Below are positions 1 through 7,989 of a DNA stretch of 10,554 bases, piece after piece. This DNA comes from Pontiella sp. (GTDB lineage: Bacteria > Verrucomicrobiota > Kiritimatiellia > Kiritimatiellales > Pontiellaceae), in NCBI GenBank assembly GCA_029939385.1, contig JAOZSZ010000028.1, positions 1-10,554 on the forward strand. Direction: 5' to 3'. Made by a program: the position numbers and the translations under genes. A model generated the notes under the pieces. It did not search any database, was not told where the DNA came from, and was given only the letters and a program-made list of their open reading frames with translations. Position 1 is the stretch's first letter, and every line of letters starts with the position of its first letter.

Positions 1-197
1 CGCTTTTTCTTGCCTTTTCGGCGCATCGTATTGACGGCCATAACACGGACATTAAAAAGCTCTTCCACTGCCTTTTTGATTTCTACTTTGTTGGCTTCTT
101 TCGCCACACGGAATAGATACTTATTTTGCTCTTCTGCAAGCGTTGTACCTTTTTCTGTTAACAAAATTTTCTTAATTACATCAGCTGAATTCTTCAT
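1..197 (-). CDS. rplW: 50S ribosomal protein L23 (partial, 3' end outside window)
   Basis: L23 is a primary 23S rRNA-binding protein at the exit of the peptide tunnel, where it docks trigger factor and SRP. The visible 65 codons start at ATG (195-197) and read [18 protein letters not shown], then a helix with [27 protein letters not shown], and end in [12 protein letters not shown]. This is the usual L23 N-terminal half with its basic RGKKKR loop. AGGAA lies about 8 nt before the ATG. The gene is 13 nt downstream of the rplD stop, as expected in an S10 operon. The C-terminal third and stop codon lie beyond position 1. Confidence 0.95.
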   Translation of the reverse strand, partial: MKNSADVIKKILLTEKGTTLAEEQNKYLFRVAKEANKVEIKKAVEELFNVRVMAVNTMRRKGKKK

Positions 198-210
198 ATC
201 GACGATTCCT

Positions 211-834
211 TTATGCCAGACGGCTTTCCAACGCTTTCATGCCGGCTTTCGTCACAACCACATTCTTATAGCGTAACAACTGATAGGTATTGGCCAGTTG
301 CGCAGTGACGATTTCAACCTTCGGAATATTCTGCGAAGCAAGTAATACATTGTCCGAGTTAGCCTCGACAATAAATAACCCCCCCCGATCCATTCCCAAG
401 TTTTTCAGCACAGCTACAAATTCCTTGGTCTTTGGCGTAGTGATTGCCAAATCATCAATTATCGTAACTTCACCCTGATCTACCTTGGCGCTAAAAGCAC
501 GCTGGAAGGCCAGCTTGATTACTTTCTTTGAAAGCTTCTTTTTAATCTTGCGAGGATGCGGGCCATGCGCCACTGCACCACCACGCCAAACGGGCGATTG
601 CTTATAGCCGGCACGTGCACGACCCAGACCTTTTTGTTTCCACGGCTTGGCGCCGGTTCCAGAAACATTAGATTTACTTAGGGTCGATGCTGTTCCGGCG
701 CGCTGATGTGCATTGTATGCAACAATCGCTTCGTGAACGGCTTGGTCGCCCCTATCGAGAACGAGGAGGCTGTCTGCGAATTCATATTCGCCAACGCTTT
801 CGCCGTTAATGCTTTTTAAAGGTATTTTGCTCAT
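211..834 (-). CDS. rplD: 50S ribosomal protein L4
   Basis: L4 is a large-subunit assembly protein whose extended loop lines the constriction of the peptide exit tunnel; in some bacteria it also represses its own S10 operon. The 207-residue product has normal length. The diagnostic loop runs from about residue 45 to 100: [17 protein letters not shown], then [27 protein letters not shown] and the basic [14 protein letters not shown]. The C-terminal globular part (about 115-207) ends with the typical [24 protein letters not shown] stands about 5 nt before the ATG. The gap to the rplC stop is 12 nt. The coding strand has a run of eight G (378-385) at the MDRGGLF codons; the frame stays open through it. 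Confidence 0.97.
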   Translation of the reverse strand: MSKIPLKSINGESVGEYEFADSLLVLDRGDQAVHEAIVAYNAHQRAGTASTLSKSNVSGTGAKPWKQKGLGRARAGYKQSPVWRGGAVAHGPHPRKIKKKLSKKVIKLAFQRAFSAKVDQGEVTIIDDLAITTPKTKEFVAVLKNLGMDRGGLFIVEANSDNVLLASQNIPKVEIVTAQLANTYQLLRYKNVVVTKAGMKALESRLA

Positions 835-846
835 GATCTTCCTCGT

Positions 847-1476
847 TTACTTCTTTTTGAGCGCTTCTTTGATAACCACAATACCGCCATTCGCGCCGGG
901 GACAGAGCCCTTAACGAGAATTAGGTTTTCTTCAGGTCGAACTTGAATAACCTTCAGATTTTGGGTCGTTACACGCTTATCGCCCATCTGGCCCGGCATT
1001 TTCTTTCCTTTGAAAACCCGTCCAGGAAATTCACACATACCGATCGAACCCGTACGACGAATCCAACCTCCGCCATGACTCGCACGACCACCAGCAAAGT
1101 TATAGCGTTTAACTACACCTTGAAAGCCTCGTCCTTTTCCAGTCGCAACGATATCCACAAACTTAACTTCTTCGAAGACACCAGCACTGATCACATCGCC
1201 AATCGCCACTTCCGTGGATTCATCAACACGAATCTCGCGCAAAATACGCTTTGCACTAACACCGGCCTTCTTAAAATGCCCGTTTTTTGGCTTATTCAAT
1301 CGCTGTTCTTTTTGGTCTTCATAACCAAGCTGAATCGCTGAATAGCCCTCTTTTTCATTGTTCTTTTGCTGAACAACAACACATGGCCCTGCCTCGATTA
1401 CTGTCACGGGAACGGCAACGCCGGACTCGTCATAGACAGAGGTCATTCCTAATTTTTTTCCAATAATACCCTTCAT
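847..1476 (-). CDS. rplC: 50S ribosomal protein L3
   Basis: L3 is an early 23S rRNA-binding protein that reaches the peptidyl-transferase centre and helps start 50S assembly. The 209-residue product starts MKGIIGKKLGMTSVYDE and carries the family core GKGRGFQGVVKRYNFAGG, SHGGGWIRRTGSIG and PGRVFKGKKMPGQMGDKRVTTQNL. The Gln in GQMG corresponds to the residue methylated in E. coli L3 (PrmB target); whether it is modified here is unknown. It ends LILVKGSVPGANGGIVVIKEALKKK. The ribosome binding site is weaker than its neighbours' (GTGGTG, close to the ATG). The gap to rpsJ is 11 nt, so translation may depend partly on coupling with rpsJ (inference). Confidence 0.97.
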   Translation of the reverse strand: MKGIIGKKLGMTSVYDESGVAVPVTVIEAGPCVVVQQKNNEKEGYSAIQLGYEDQKEQRLNKPKNGHFKKAGVSAKRILREIRVDESTEVAIGDVISAGVFEEVKFVDIVATGKGRGFQGVVKRYNFAGGRASHGGGWIRRTGSIGMCEFPGRVFKGKKMPGQMGDKRVTTQNLKVIQVRPEENLILVKGSVPGANGGIVVIKEALKKK

Positions 1477-1487
1477 AGCAGCACCAC

Positions 1488-1796
1488 TTAAATTTTGATG
1501 GTGATATCCACACCCGCCGGCAGATTAAGCTTTTTTAGTTCGTCAACCGTCTTAATCGTCGGGTCGATAATATCCAACAGACGCTTATGCGTGCGGATTT
1601 CGAACTGCTCCATGGCCTTTTTGTTCACATGTGGACTTTTGTTCACCGTGAACCGCTCGATCCGAGTCGGCAACGGAATTGGTCCCGCTACACGAGCACC
1701 CGTGCGGCGAGCCGTTTCCACAATTTCCAAAGCTGAAACGTCGAGCACTCTGTGATCGAACGACTTCAACCGAATTCTAATACGTTGATTTGTCAT
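1488..1796 (-). CDS. rpsJ: 30S ribosomal protein S10
   Basis: S10 is a 3'-domain 30S protein; in E. coli it also serves as NusE in antitermination. The 102-residue product matches the usual length. It shows [34 protein letters not shown], the loop [26 protein letters not shown] and the end [18 protein letters not shown], all diagnostic. Only 8 nt separate it from fusA, and the likely Shine-Dalgarno (GGTGAG) overlaps the fusA stop codon, suggesting translational coupling. In many bacteria tuf lies between fusA and this gene; here it is absent and the str and S10 operons are joined directly. Confidence 0.98.
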   Translation of the reverse strand: MTNQRIRIRLKSFDHRVLDVSALEIVETARRTGARVAGPIPLPTRIERFTVNKSPHVNKKAMEQFEIRTHKRLLDIIDPTIKTVDELKKLNLPAGVDITIKI

Positions 1797-1804
1797 AATT
1801 TATC

Positions 1805-3940
1805 TCACCGATTTAGAATAGAGTCTTGCATGGACGCGGGAACCGGTTCAAACGCTTGCGGTTCCATCGTATAACTTGCCCTACCCTTTGTTAATGAACG
1901 CAACGATGTTGCGTATCCAAAAACCTCTGCAAGCGGAACATCCGCCCGCACAGCCTGTATATTTGCTAAAGCTTTAATTTCTCGAACCCGTCCGCGGCGC
2001 CCATTAAGGTCGCCCAGAACATCACCGAGGTGCTCTTCAGGAGTGTCGATTTCAAGAAGCATTACGGGTTCCAATAATTCTGGACCAGCACTTGAAACCG
2101 CATCACGGAGAGCCATAACACCTGCTGTACGAAAAGCCATTTCAGAGGAATCCACTGTACGTGCTTCGCCACCGATGATCTTTACTTCCGTATCGATAAT
2201 TGCAAAGTTTCCAAGAACTCCCGTCAACAAAGCATCTTCAATCCCTTCTTGAATAGCGGTGCGGAACTCATTGGGAATAATGCTAGAAGAAACATCAAAG
2301 AGCACCGTATTCCCTGTGCCCTGAGCCTTTGGAGAAACGTGAAGATGTAAGCTAGCGAAATGGTTTGTACCCCCAATTTCACGCTCAAAAGTGAAGCTTC
2401 CTTTTCCTGGCTTCGAAATGCTTTCGCGATATGCAACCACCGGACGCCCTGCATTGGCCTTCACATTGTATTCGCGAAGAATACGGTCTTTAATGATTTC
2501 TAAGTGCAATTCGCCCATGCCCTGAATAATCGTCTGCCCAGTCTCTTCATTGAGAGCGATATGAAAAGTAGGATCTTCATCAGACAAATCTTGTAATGCA
2601 TCCACGAGGTGTTGCTTATCAGCCGTAGTTTTTGGCTCAATTGCCATAGAAATTACGGGCTCTGGAAATTCAATATTTTCGAGAATAATTGCATCATTTT
2701 CTGCACAAACTGTATCGCCCGTTGTGAAGAATTTCTGACCAACCATTCCTCCGATTTCGCCAGAGTAAAGCACATCGACATCTTCACGATGATTGGCGTG
2801 CAACCGAAGAAGACGCCCCACCCGCTCACGCTTCCGAGTACGAGGATTATAGATGTTCTGGCCTTTTTTGAGCTGACCAGAATAAATTCGAACAAAGGCC
2901 AATTTTCCGACAAATTTATCGGTAACCATTTTAAAAACAAGACCGCTTAACGGGTCAAAATCACTCGCTTCCCGAGAAACTTCCTCTTCCGATTTCAGAG
3001 CAATCCCTAAAACCGAAGGAACATCAAGAGGAGAAGGCAGATAGTCAACCACGGCGTCGAGCATGGGCTGAACGCCTTTGTTCTTTAGTGAAGAACCGCA
3101 AAGCACAGGAACCAGAAGATTAGAAATCGTTGCGCGGCGAATCGCATCAACCAAAACCTTTTCGGAAACATCTGTATTTTCCATATAGGCTTCAAGTAAT
3201 TCTTCGTCTAGCTCAGCAACTTGTTCAATAAGAAAGGCACGAGCCTCTTCAGCTTTTGCCGCAAGCTCTACGGGGATATCGATATAATTGATTTCAGAAC
3301 CCAACGAATCTTCTGCAAAGATTACAGCGCGCATTCTAATCAGATCAACCAATCCTTTAAAATCATCAGCCGCTCCCCAAGGGATCTGCACAGGAACAGC
3401 AACCGCTGCAAGTTTCTTACGGAGCTGTTCTACCACATTATCGAAATCGGCGCCCATTCGATCCATCTTATTAACAAAGGCAAGGCGTGGGACATTGTAT
3501 TTCTTGGCTTGGCGCCAAACGGTTTCGGACTGGGGCTGAACCCCTCCCACCGCACAAAAAACACCCACAGCTCCATCAAGGACGCGTAGTGAGCGCTCAA
3601 CCTCCACGGTGAAATCAACGTGGCCAGGCGTGTCGATAATATTAATCTGATGATCCTTCCAAAAACAAGTTGTGGCCGCACTCGTAATAGTAATACCACG
3701 TTCTTGTTCCTGGATCATCCAGTCCATAGTGGCTGTGCCATCATGCACTTCGCCAATTTTATGAACCTTACCTGTATAGTAAAGAATACGTTCTGTCGTA
3801 GTCGTTTTACCCGCATCAATATGCGCAATAATCCCGATGTTTCGTGTAGTAGATAAAGCAGTACCACGGCCTTCGGCTTCCTTAGGGGAATCCGAATTCC
3901 TAGCTTTGCTATTATTCTGCTGTTTCACGATAGTAGACAT
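1805..3940 (-). CDS. fusA: Translation elongation factor G
   Basis: EF-G is the GTPase that moves tRNA-mRNA through the ribosome and, with RRF, splits post-termination ribosomes. In the 711-residue product, G1 AHIDAGKT is at 39-46, the switch I RGITIT at 81-86, G3 DTPGH at 103-107 and G4 NKMD at 157-160. Domain V ends [21 protein letters not shown]. The start is set at ATG 3938-3940 because GGAAGAG sits just upstream; an in-frame TTG at 3950-3952 lies inside that ribosome binding site region. About 30 polar residues precede the conserved [12 protein letters not shown], longer than in most EF-Gs. Domain IV is divergent: the usual GGxGQYGHV-type segment reads [11 protein letters not shown], and the tip motif usually YHDVDSSE reads ARTVDSSE, with Arg594 where E. 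coli has His583. rpsG ends 29 nt upstream. Confidence 0.96.
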   Translation of the reverse strand: MSTIVKQQNNSKARNSDSPKEAEGRGTALSTTRNIGIIAHIDAGKTTTTERILYYTGKVHKIGEVHDGTATMDWMIQEQERGITITSAATTCFWKDHQINIIDTPGHVDFTVEVERSLRVLDGAVGVFCAVGGVQPQSETVWRQAKKYNVPRLAFVNKMDRMGADFDNVVEQLRKKLAAVAVPVQIPWGAADDFKGLVDLIRMRAVIFAEDSLGSEINYIDIPVELAAKAEEARAFLIEQVAELDEELLEAYMENTDVSEKVLVDAIRRATISNLLVPVLCGSSLKNKGVQPMLDAVVDYLPSPLDVPSVLGIALKSEEEVSREASDFDPLSGLVFKMVTDKFVGKLAFVRIYSGQLKKGQNIYNPRTRKRERVGRLLRLHANHREDVDVLYSGEIGGMVGQKFFTTGDTVCAENDAIILENIEFPEPVISMAIEPKTTADKQHLVDALQDLSDEDPTFHIALNEETGQTIIQGMGELHLEIIKDRILREYNVKANAGRPVVAYRESISKPGKGSFTFEREIGGTNHFASLHLHVSPKAQGTGNTVLFDVSSSIIPNEFRTAIQEGIEDALLTGVLGNFAIIDTEVKIIGGEARTVDSSEMAFRTAGVMALRDAVSSAGPELLEPVMLLEIDTPEEHLGDVLGDLNGRRGRVREIKALANIQAVRADVPLAEVFGYATSLRSLTKGRASYTMEPQAFEPVPASMQDSILNR

Positions 3941-3969
3941 ACTCTCTTCCAAGGAATGGAATAACTCAA

Positions 3970-4443
3970 TTACCAGCGGTAATGAGCAAAAGCTTTATTG
4001 GCTTGGGCCATTTTGTGCGTGTCATCACGCTTTTTGATTGCACTTCCCTGCCCACGATAGGCATCCATAAGCTCCATCGCAAGTGCACGACGCATCGGAA
4101 CTCCCCGGCGATTTCCTGCCAACTGAATCAGCCAACGAACGGCTAATGCAATCTGACGCTTTGGACGGACTTCCAATGGAACCTGATAAGTTGCACCACC
4201 TACACGGCGAGATTTAACCTCCAACCGTGGGGATACATTCTCAATCGCTTGGGAGAAAACCACAATCGGATCCTCATCCTTCATCTGCTTTTTGATATCC
4301 TCGATAGCGCCATATACGATATTCGCAGCAGTGGATTTCTTTCCACCCCTCATTACGGAATTAATCATATATGCCACCAGCTCGTTACCGTAGCGCGGAT
4401 CTGGAATCACTTTTCTTTGTTCAGCTCTGTGTCTTCTTGCCAT
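3970..4443 (-). CDS. rpsG: 30S ribosomal protein S7
   Basis: S7 nucleates assembly of the 16S 3' domain and contacts E-site tRNA. The 157-residue product starts [19 protein letters not shown] and carries [49 protein letters not shown] and the C-terminal [19 protein letters not shown], so it is full length and typical. The ATG at 4441-4443 has GAGAG about 9 nt upstream and the gap to rpsL is 14 nt. In E. coli S7 represses translation of the str operon through the rpsL-rpsG spacer; the spacer here is too short to hold a comparable structure, so any such control would have to work differently (inference). Confidence 0.98.
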   Translation of the reverse strand: MARRHRAEQRKVIPDPRYGNELVAYMINSVMRGGKKSTAANIVYGAIEDIKKQMKDEDPIVVFSQAIENVSPRLEVKSRRVGGATYQVPLEVRPKRQIALAVRWLIQLAGNRRGVPMRRALAMELMDAYRGQGSAIKKRDDTHKMAQANKAFAHYRW

Positions 4444-4457
4444 AATTCAAACTCTCG

Positions 4458-4832
4458 TTAGCTTTTGGGTCTCTTAGCACCATACTTCGAACGGCCGCGC
4501 TTACGACCATCCACACCAAGGCAGTCCAGCGCACCACGAACGATGTGATAACGGACACCCGGCAAGTCTTTTACTCTGCCACCACGTACAAGAACCATAC
4601 TGTGCTCCTGAAGATTGTGGCCTTCTCCCGGGATGTATGCGTTGATTTCGCGTCCATTAGTTAAACGAACACGCGCAACCTTCCGCAAAGCCGAGTTTGG
4701 CTTTTTTGGAGTTTGCGTTTTCACAAGCAAACATACTCCCCGACGTTGTGGGCAGGTTGCCAGTGCAGGTGACTTACTCTTCTTTTTCGCCACCGCACGC
4801 GGATTTCTTACTAATTGATTAATTGTTGGCAT
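4458..4832 (-). CDS. rpsL: 30S ribosomal protein S12
   Basis: S12 lies at the decoding centre and controls accuracy. The 124-residue product equals the E. coli length and starts [12 protein letters not shown]. It has [56 protein letters not shown] and ends [11 protein letters not shown]. Lysines stand in the KKPNS and RVKD motifs where streptomycin-resistance substitutions occur, so those sites look wild type. The start is ATG 4830-4832, preceded by AGGAAGGA about 8 nt upstream. A longer reading from TTG at 4893-4895 would add 21 residues with no S12 similarity and is rejected. This is the first gene of the operon; no other gene on its strand precedes it until tRNA-Pro. Confidence 0.98.
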   Translation of the reverse strand: MPTINQLVRNPRAVAKKKSKSPALATCPQRRGVCLLVKTQTPKKPNSALRKVARVRLTNGREINAYIPGEGHNLQEHSMVLVRGGRVKDLPGVRYHIVRGALDCLGVDGRKRGRSKYGAKRPKS

Positions 4833-4861
4833 AAAATTATTCCTTCCTAAAAAACACAAGC

Positions 4862-4882
4862 GACGGACAGTACTTATCCGTC
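4862..4882 (-). promoter_or_regulatory. Inverted repeat upstream of rpsL
   Basis: GACGGA (4862-4867) and TCCGTC (4877-4882) form a 6-bp inverted repeat around a 9-nt loop, 30 nt upstream of the rpsL ATG and just beyond its Shine-Dalgarno. It could be a leader RNA hairpin or a protein-binding site near the operon promoter. No poly-T follows directly, so it does not look like a terminator. Function is not known. Confidence 0.4.
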
Positions 4883-4943
4883 CCCCCTTCCGCAAGCGAA
4901 AGATTTCACTTTATTCATATTATCTTCCACCCTCGCGCTTCTC

Positions 4944-4996
4944 GTGGCGTTCAGTGCTTGCGCCACTCTCCACATCGATTCCTGAAGAAAGGAGAG
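4944..4996 (-). promoter_or_regulatory. Two adjacent inverted repeats in the rpsL upstream region
   Basis: GTGGCG (4944-4949) pairs with CGCCAC (4961-4966) across an 11-nt loop, and CTCTCC (4966-4971) pairs with GGAGAG (4991-4996) across 19 nt. The two stems share base 4966, so they could stack or compete. If the operon transcript starts upstream of them they would be leader hairpins, where ribosomal operons often have autogenous control. That role is inference; I see only the repeats. Confidence 0.35.
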
Positions 4997-5423
4997 CACC
5001 ATAAAGAACCCTTCAATAAAATCCAGACAAATCTCATAGTAATTCAGAAGAAGGTATTACCGGCGTAACAATCTAACCGAATAGCACTAACTTAAGGGGT
5101 TTTAACGGGGACGGCCGACGTTTTTTGAGTTTAAAGACAGGACAAGCCTCTAGCGTGGCCATAGGGAAATCGACCTTGCGAATTTAAACGGGCGATAAGC
5201 CACTCCTCCCTTGCCAAACCCCACCATTAAATAAAGTTTAACTCAGTGCCCTTCATTAATTAGAGGCGTCAGCCTTAAATATATGTAGGGGATCTTATAT
5301 AGTCCCTTTTCGAGGACCCATTAAACGAGGATTACTTCCGACTGATAACCATAATAGGTTTTTTGAAATAAGCTCTGGTCGAGTGCAAAACATCCTTTGT
5401 TAGCCACAACAAAAGGAAACGCC

Positions 5424-5462
5424 ATGCAAGCGCACTATAGGCCTGCATAGAAACATGTTTCT
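5424..5462. repeat. Tandem inverted repeats including a 14-bp perfect palindrome
   Basis: ATGCA (5424-5428) with TGCAT (5444-5448) forms an interrupted stem that extends inward by a GC/GC pair after one mismatch. It is followed at once by AGAAACATGTTTCT (5449-5462), a perfect 14-bp palindrome. A T-rich tract follows on the plus strand. The palindrome has the shape of a dimeric repressor operator, yet the nearest gene starts are more than 300 nt away. No function can be assigned. Confidence 0.45.
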
Positions 5463-5495
5463 TCTTTTTCTTTTGGACTCATCAGATGGGCGGCA

Positions 5496-5511
5496 GGGGC
5501 GACTGGATTTG
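5496..5511. repeat. Partial direct copy of the tRNA-Pro 3' region
   Basis: These 16 bp (ggggcgactggatttg) are identical to 5643-5658, which encode the 3' half of the acceptor stem, the T-stem 3' strand and part of the T-loop of tRNA-Pro. The match stops sharply at both ends, although weak tRNA-like resemblance may continue to the right. The copy lies 147 bp downstream of the tRNA in its direction of transcription. A short tRNA 3'-end copy is what site-specific integration into a tRNA gene leaves, but no integrase is nearby. A degenerate tRNA remnant or a dispersed repeat are alternatives. Confidence 0.6.
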
Positions 5512-5600
5512 CTGCACCTACAGCTTTGCCCCTTCGGGGACGGTCGACAGGCTCCAGCCTCGCGGGACTCGCTAGCTGGGTCTTCGTCAATCCTGGACAC
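5512..5600. repeat. GC-rich hairpin-prone segment of unknown type
   Basis: Between the tRNA-Pro fragment and the tRNA terminator the DNA is clearly GC-richer than the flanking spacer and dense in short inverted repeats. Examples are CCCC-TTC-GGGG (5529-5539), AGGCT-cc-AGCCT (about 5549-5560) and GCG-ggact-CGC just after. The GCCCC arm can alternatively pair with GGGGC at 5496-5500. It resembles a REP/palindromic-unit type element in texture; that comparison is by eye only and no family is identified. Confidence 0.35.
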
Positions 5601-5631
5601 AAAAAAACGTTATCCGCAAATGAATAACGTT
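5601..5631 (-). terminator. Rho-independent terminator of tRNA-Pro
   Basis: On the minus strand AACGTTAT (5631-5624) and ATAACGTT (5613-5606) form an 8-bp stem around a 10-nt loop, followed by five further T (5605-5601). It begins 6 nt after the encoded CCA of tRNA-Pro, the expected place for its terminator, and should separate tRNA transcription from the ribosomal operon downstream. Confidence 0.8.
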
Positions 5632-5637
5632 AAATTA

Positions 5638-5787
<150 letters not shown>

Positions 5788-7596
5788 ATGAGGGCGTCAA
5801 CGCCTGCTATAGAAAAATCATCTGCTCTTTTTCTTTTAAATACTCACTGGAACTCTACAATACGCCAAATGAATAAGATTCCAAAAATCTACCCCGAGGA
5901 TCTTGAAAAATATTCCTCGGCCATCTCACTTTCTGATATGGAAATTTTTGTATTCCCGGAACTCCTCTATAGCCTGGTGCTGGCCAATATTATGTCGCCG
6001 TGCCTCTGGGAATGGAAAAATCACGAATGGTTTCGGAATCTCGACAGTATGAAACCCTATAAAAAGATTCAACGGCTCAAGCAATTCATTATTGAGCATT
6101 ATGAGTTTAATCTCGATCTCGATACGTGGGGTCTAACCACCAAAGAAGAAGAGGTGAAGCGCTTCGCCCCTTTTATGGATGAAAAGACGATTGGTCAAAG
6201 CAATGCCCTCTTTGGCTATGAGGGAGACAAGCACTATTTTTCGCTCGATATCCGCAAGCATTTTGGACTCGATAAATATACTTCTAACGCCATTCCTTAC
6301 TGGAAAACCGAAACATTAGAAGCCATGGATGCCTTCAAATTTAAAGAAAACTACCGTGCTGGCGCGGGCGAATGTGTTTCGCTATCCACACTTTATGCCG
6401 CCGCGCTCTTTGTCGTTTGTGATATTCCTCTTGAAGACATCTTCTTGCTTGCCACGCCTTTACACTCTCAAAATTTCGTAGCGATCAACGATGGGCTTCT
6501 TACTAATAATCGTCGACTAGTTACCAAAAATATGTGGTTTAATGGCACCGACCTCACCGCCCGCGCGCAGCGTGCTTTACGTAATGAGCAGGTCACCATT
6601 GTGGCAAATAATACGGGTTACATTCATACCGTTTATCCCGATGCCACCATTTCTCCTGAGCACTTTGCGCGGTTCAAGAAATCTCTTGATGCCTTCACGA
6701 CCACAAAAATCACGTATGAGATTCTCGCTAATTTCTTACGCGACCGCTCCGAGTTTCAGAAATGCTTCCAAATTAAATATGTCCGCCACGGGAAGGAACA
6801 GTACTTACCGATCGAACGTGCTTTCGCTTATGAGCATGGGAGTCCTTATAAGGTTTCTGATATCGCTACACGCAACAAGCTCCTTGAGCAAGTCGATGAA
6901 TATGATTTTTACGCGGCCCCTATTGAAGAACGCATTCAGATCAATAAGCTTAGCGACTATCTCAAAAACAATCCTATCTCTCACTTTGATGAAAATAGCA
7001 TGAAAGGCTTCGCTGAAAAAATTGACTGCTCGGGCAATATGGATCGAAAGATCTCTGTCCTTGAAGGTCTTGTCGATTTCATTCATCTCGACCCCGAACT
7101 TCCAGATACTGAAGGGAAGCAGTTCGGGGCCCCCAACTCTATCGAGATTAAGTCCGGCATGACACGCGAAGAAATTATTCAATATCTCAAAACACTCCGT
7201 ACCACCCACCGCATTGCGGATCTCGCATTTTACTCCAACCGCGATCTTGCCAACACTAACTGGGTGCCCTTTCTTAAGGCCGCATTCGAGCGCAATCCTG
7301 TGGTGATTGAAGAGACAAAGGAGCTTGCTGATGGCTCACTTTTTGAAGCATTCGAAGCCCTTCCTAATGAATCAATTTACGACCGCACACGGGTTGCTCA
7401 ACCCGATGAGGTATGGAATTTCCAACGAGGCGATGGACTCGAACGCGCCATCGCTTTTGCCACGATTTGGAAATCACGCTACCCAGAAACCCCTATCGAG
7501 CTCGTTTCCAAAGGGGATAAAGTGACCTTAAAAATAGGCCAAAAAGAATTTTTATTCAAATCTAGCAAAAAACTAGAAAAAGAAATCTCACTCTAA
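5788..7596 (+). CDS. Conserved-type hypothetical protein with transglutaminase-like core
   Basis: A 602-residue protein without signal peptide or clear membrane segment, so probably cytoplasmic. I do not recognise a named gene. The central part, about 186-255, reads AGAGECVSLSTLYAAAL, then DIPLEDIFLLATPLHSQNFV, then INDGLLTNNRRLVTKNMWFNG. Cys196, His226 and Asp235 have the order and spacing of a transglutaminase/papain-like Cys-His-Asp triad, with the Cys at the start of a helix. Flanking parts are rich in charged and aromatic residues (FPELLYSLVLANIMSP, YKKIQRLKQFIIEHY, FNLDLDTWGLTTKE, ALFGYEGDKHYF). The C-terminal half has no motif I can name. Two starts are possible: ATG 5788, where GGAGGA abuts the ATG too closely for a good ribosome binding site, and ATG 5869 (MNKIPKIYPEDLEKY), where similarity-like sequence seems to begin. 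The rhodanese gene follows after 13 nt. Confidence 0.8.
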   Translation: MRASTPAIEKSSALFLLNTHWNSTIRQMNKIPKIYPEDLEKYSSAISLSDMEIFVFPELLYSLVLANIMSPCLWEWKNHEWFRNLDSMKPYKKIQRLKQFIIEHYEFNLDLDTWGLTTKEEEVKRFAPFMDEKTIGQSNALFGYEGDKHYFSLDIRKHFGLDKYTSNAIPYWKTETLEAMDAFKFKENYRAGAGECVSLSTLYAAALFVVCDIPLEDIFLLATPLHSQNFVAINDGLLTNNRRLVTKNMWFNGTDLTARAQRALRNEQVTIVANNTGYIHTVYPDATISPEHFARFKKSLDAFTTTKITYEILANFLRDRSEFQKCFQIKYVRHGKEQYLPIERAFAYEHGSPYKVSDIATRNKLLEQVDEYDFYAAPIEERIQINKLSDYLKNNPISHFDENSMKGFAEKIDCSGNMDRKISVLEGLVDFIHLDPELPDTEGKQFGAPNSIEIKSGMTREEIIQYLKTLRTTHRIADLAFYSNRDLANTNWVPFLKAAFERNPVVIEETKELADGSLFEAFEALPNESIYDRTRVAQPDEVWNFQRGDGLERAIAFATIWKSRYPETPIELVSKGDKVTLKIGQKEFLFKSSKKLEKEISL

Positions 7597-7609
7597 CCAA
7601 AGAACTTCT

Positions 7610-7978
7610 ATGGATTCCACAATCAGAAATATTATCCTTTTTTTTGGCGCATTTATTCTCTTGAAATTTTTCCTAAGAACTAAAATTGATAAAGACGTCG
7701 ATGTGGCAGCACTAATTGCTTCGGGAGCACTCCTTGTTGATGTACGAACTTCTGGCGAATTTTCTGGAAGCCATATCAAAGGAGCCATTAATCTTCCTGT
7801 TAGCTCTATTTCTATTGGAATCAAAAATAAGGCAAAAACTAAGACTAAAAGCATTATTGTTTATTGCCACAGCGGAGCACGTTCTGGAACGGCAAAAAAG
7901 ATCTTGATTCGAGAGGGCTATACTAATGTGATCAATGCTGGAAGCCTGCACCGGATGCGTGCGCTTCTCGGCAAATAG
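7610..7978 (+). CDS. Membrane-anchored single-domain rhodanese (sulfurtransferase-like)
   Basis: A 122-residue protein. Residues about 7-22 (NIILFFGAFILLKFFL) form one hydrophobic helix, so the rest is probably tethered to the inner membrane. No cleavage site is evident. From about residue 30 it is a compact rhodanese domain: LLVDVRTSGEFSGSHIKGAINLPVSSI (Asp44, Arg46, Glu50), then IIVYCHSGARSGTAKKIL with catalytic Cys86 and the six-residue CxxGxR loop, and a final helix. Single-domain rhodaneses of this PspE/GlpE-like type transfer sulfane sulfur from thiosulfate or persulfide to acceptors; the physiological acceptor cannot be told from sequence. It lies 13 nt after the transglutaminase-like gene and 11 nt before topB, probably co-transcribed. 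The ribosome binding site is weak (AAAGAA). Confidence 0.93.
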   Translation: MDSTIRNIILFFGAFILLKFFLRTKIDKDVDVAALIASGALLVDVRTSGEFSGSHIKGAINLPVSSISIGIKNKAKTKTKSIIVYCHSGARSGTAKKILIREGYTNVINAGSLHRMRALLGK

Positions 7979-7988
7979 GTCTCTATTT
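7973..7988 (+). promoter_or_regulatory. Small hairpin spanning the rhodanese stop and the topB ribosome binding region
   Basis: AAATAG (7973-7978, ending in the TAG stop) and CTATTT (7983-7988) form a perfect 6-bp inverted repeat around GTCT, immediately before the GTG of topB. The only Shine-Dalgarno-like bases (AGG, 7977-7979) lie partly in the stem and partly in the loop. Ribosomes finishing the upstream gene would open it, which could couple topB translation to the rhodanese. The stem is AT-rich and weak, so this is a suggestion only. Confidence 0.3.
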
Positions 7989-7989
7989 C

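Larger units (their letters stand above)
4833..5600. other. Large intergenic region with inverted repeats, no identified gene
   Basis: About 770 nt lie between the rpsL start and the tRNA-Pro terminator. Short open frames here have no recognisable protein signature. The stretch must hold the promoter and leader of the ribosomal operon on the minus strand. A weak candidate is TTGCGG (4890-4895 on the minus strand) followed 17 nt later by TACTGT, but the -10 match is poor. Several inverted repeats occur and are listed separately. I looked for tmRNA, RNase P RNA, SRP RNA and 5S signatures on both strands and found none. The part from about 5000 to 5400 is AT-richer and shows no feature I can name. 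Confidence 0.6.

Noticed and set aside
3941..3952. TTG start of EF-G four codons upstream
   Set aside because: That codon is part of the GGAAGAG ribosome binding region for the ATG at 3940.
4833..4895. N-terminal extension of S12 from TTG 4893-4895
   Set aside because: The 21 added residues have no S12 similarity, and AGGAAGGA lies directly before the ATG at 4832, giving exactly 124 residues.
5097..5470. Possible tmRNA, RNase P RNA or SRP RNA in the long spacer
   Set aside because: No tmRNA acceptor/T-arm end or tag reading frame, no RNase P core segments and no SRP GGAAG-type loop could be found on either strand.
5512..5600. CRISPR array or phage attachment core with nearby integrase
   Set aside because: There are no regularly spaced direct repeats, only one partial tRNA copy, and no recombinase gene in the window.
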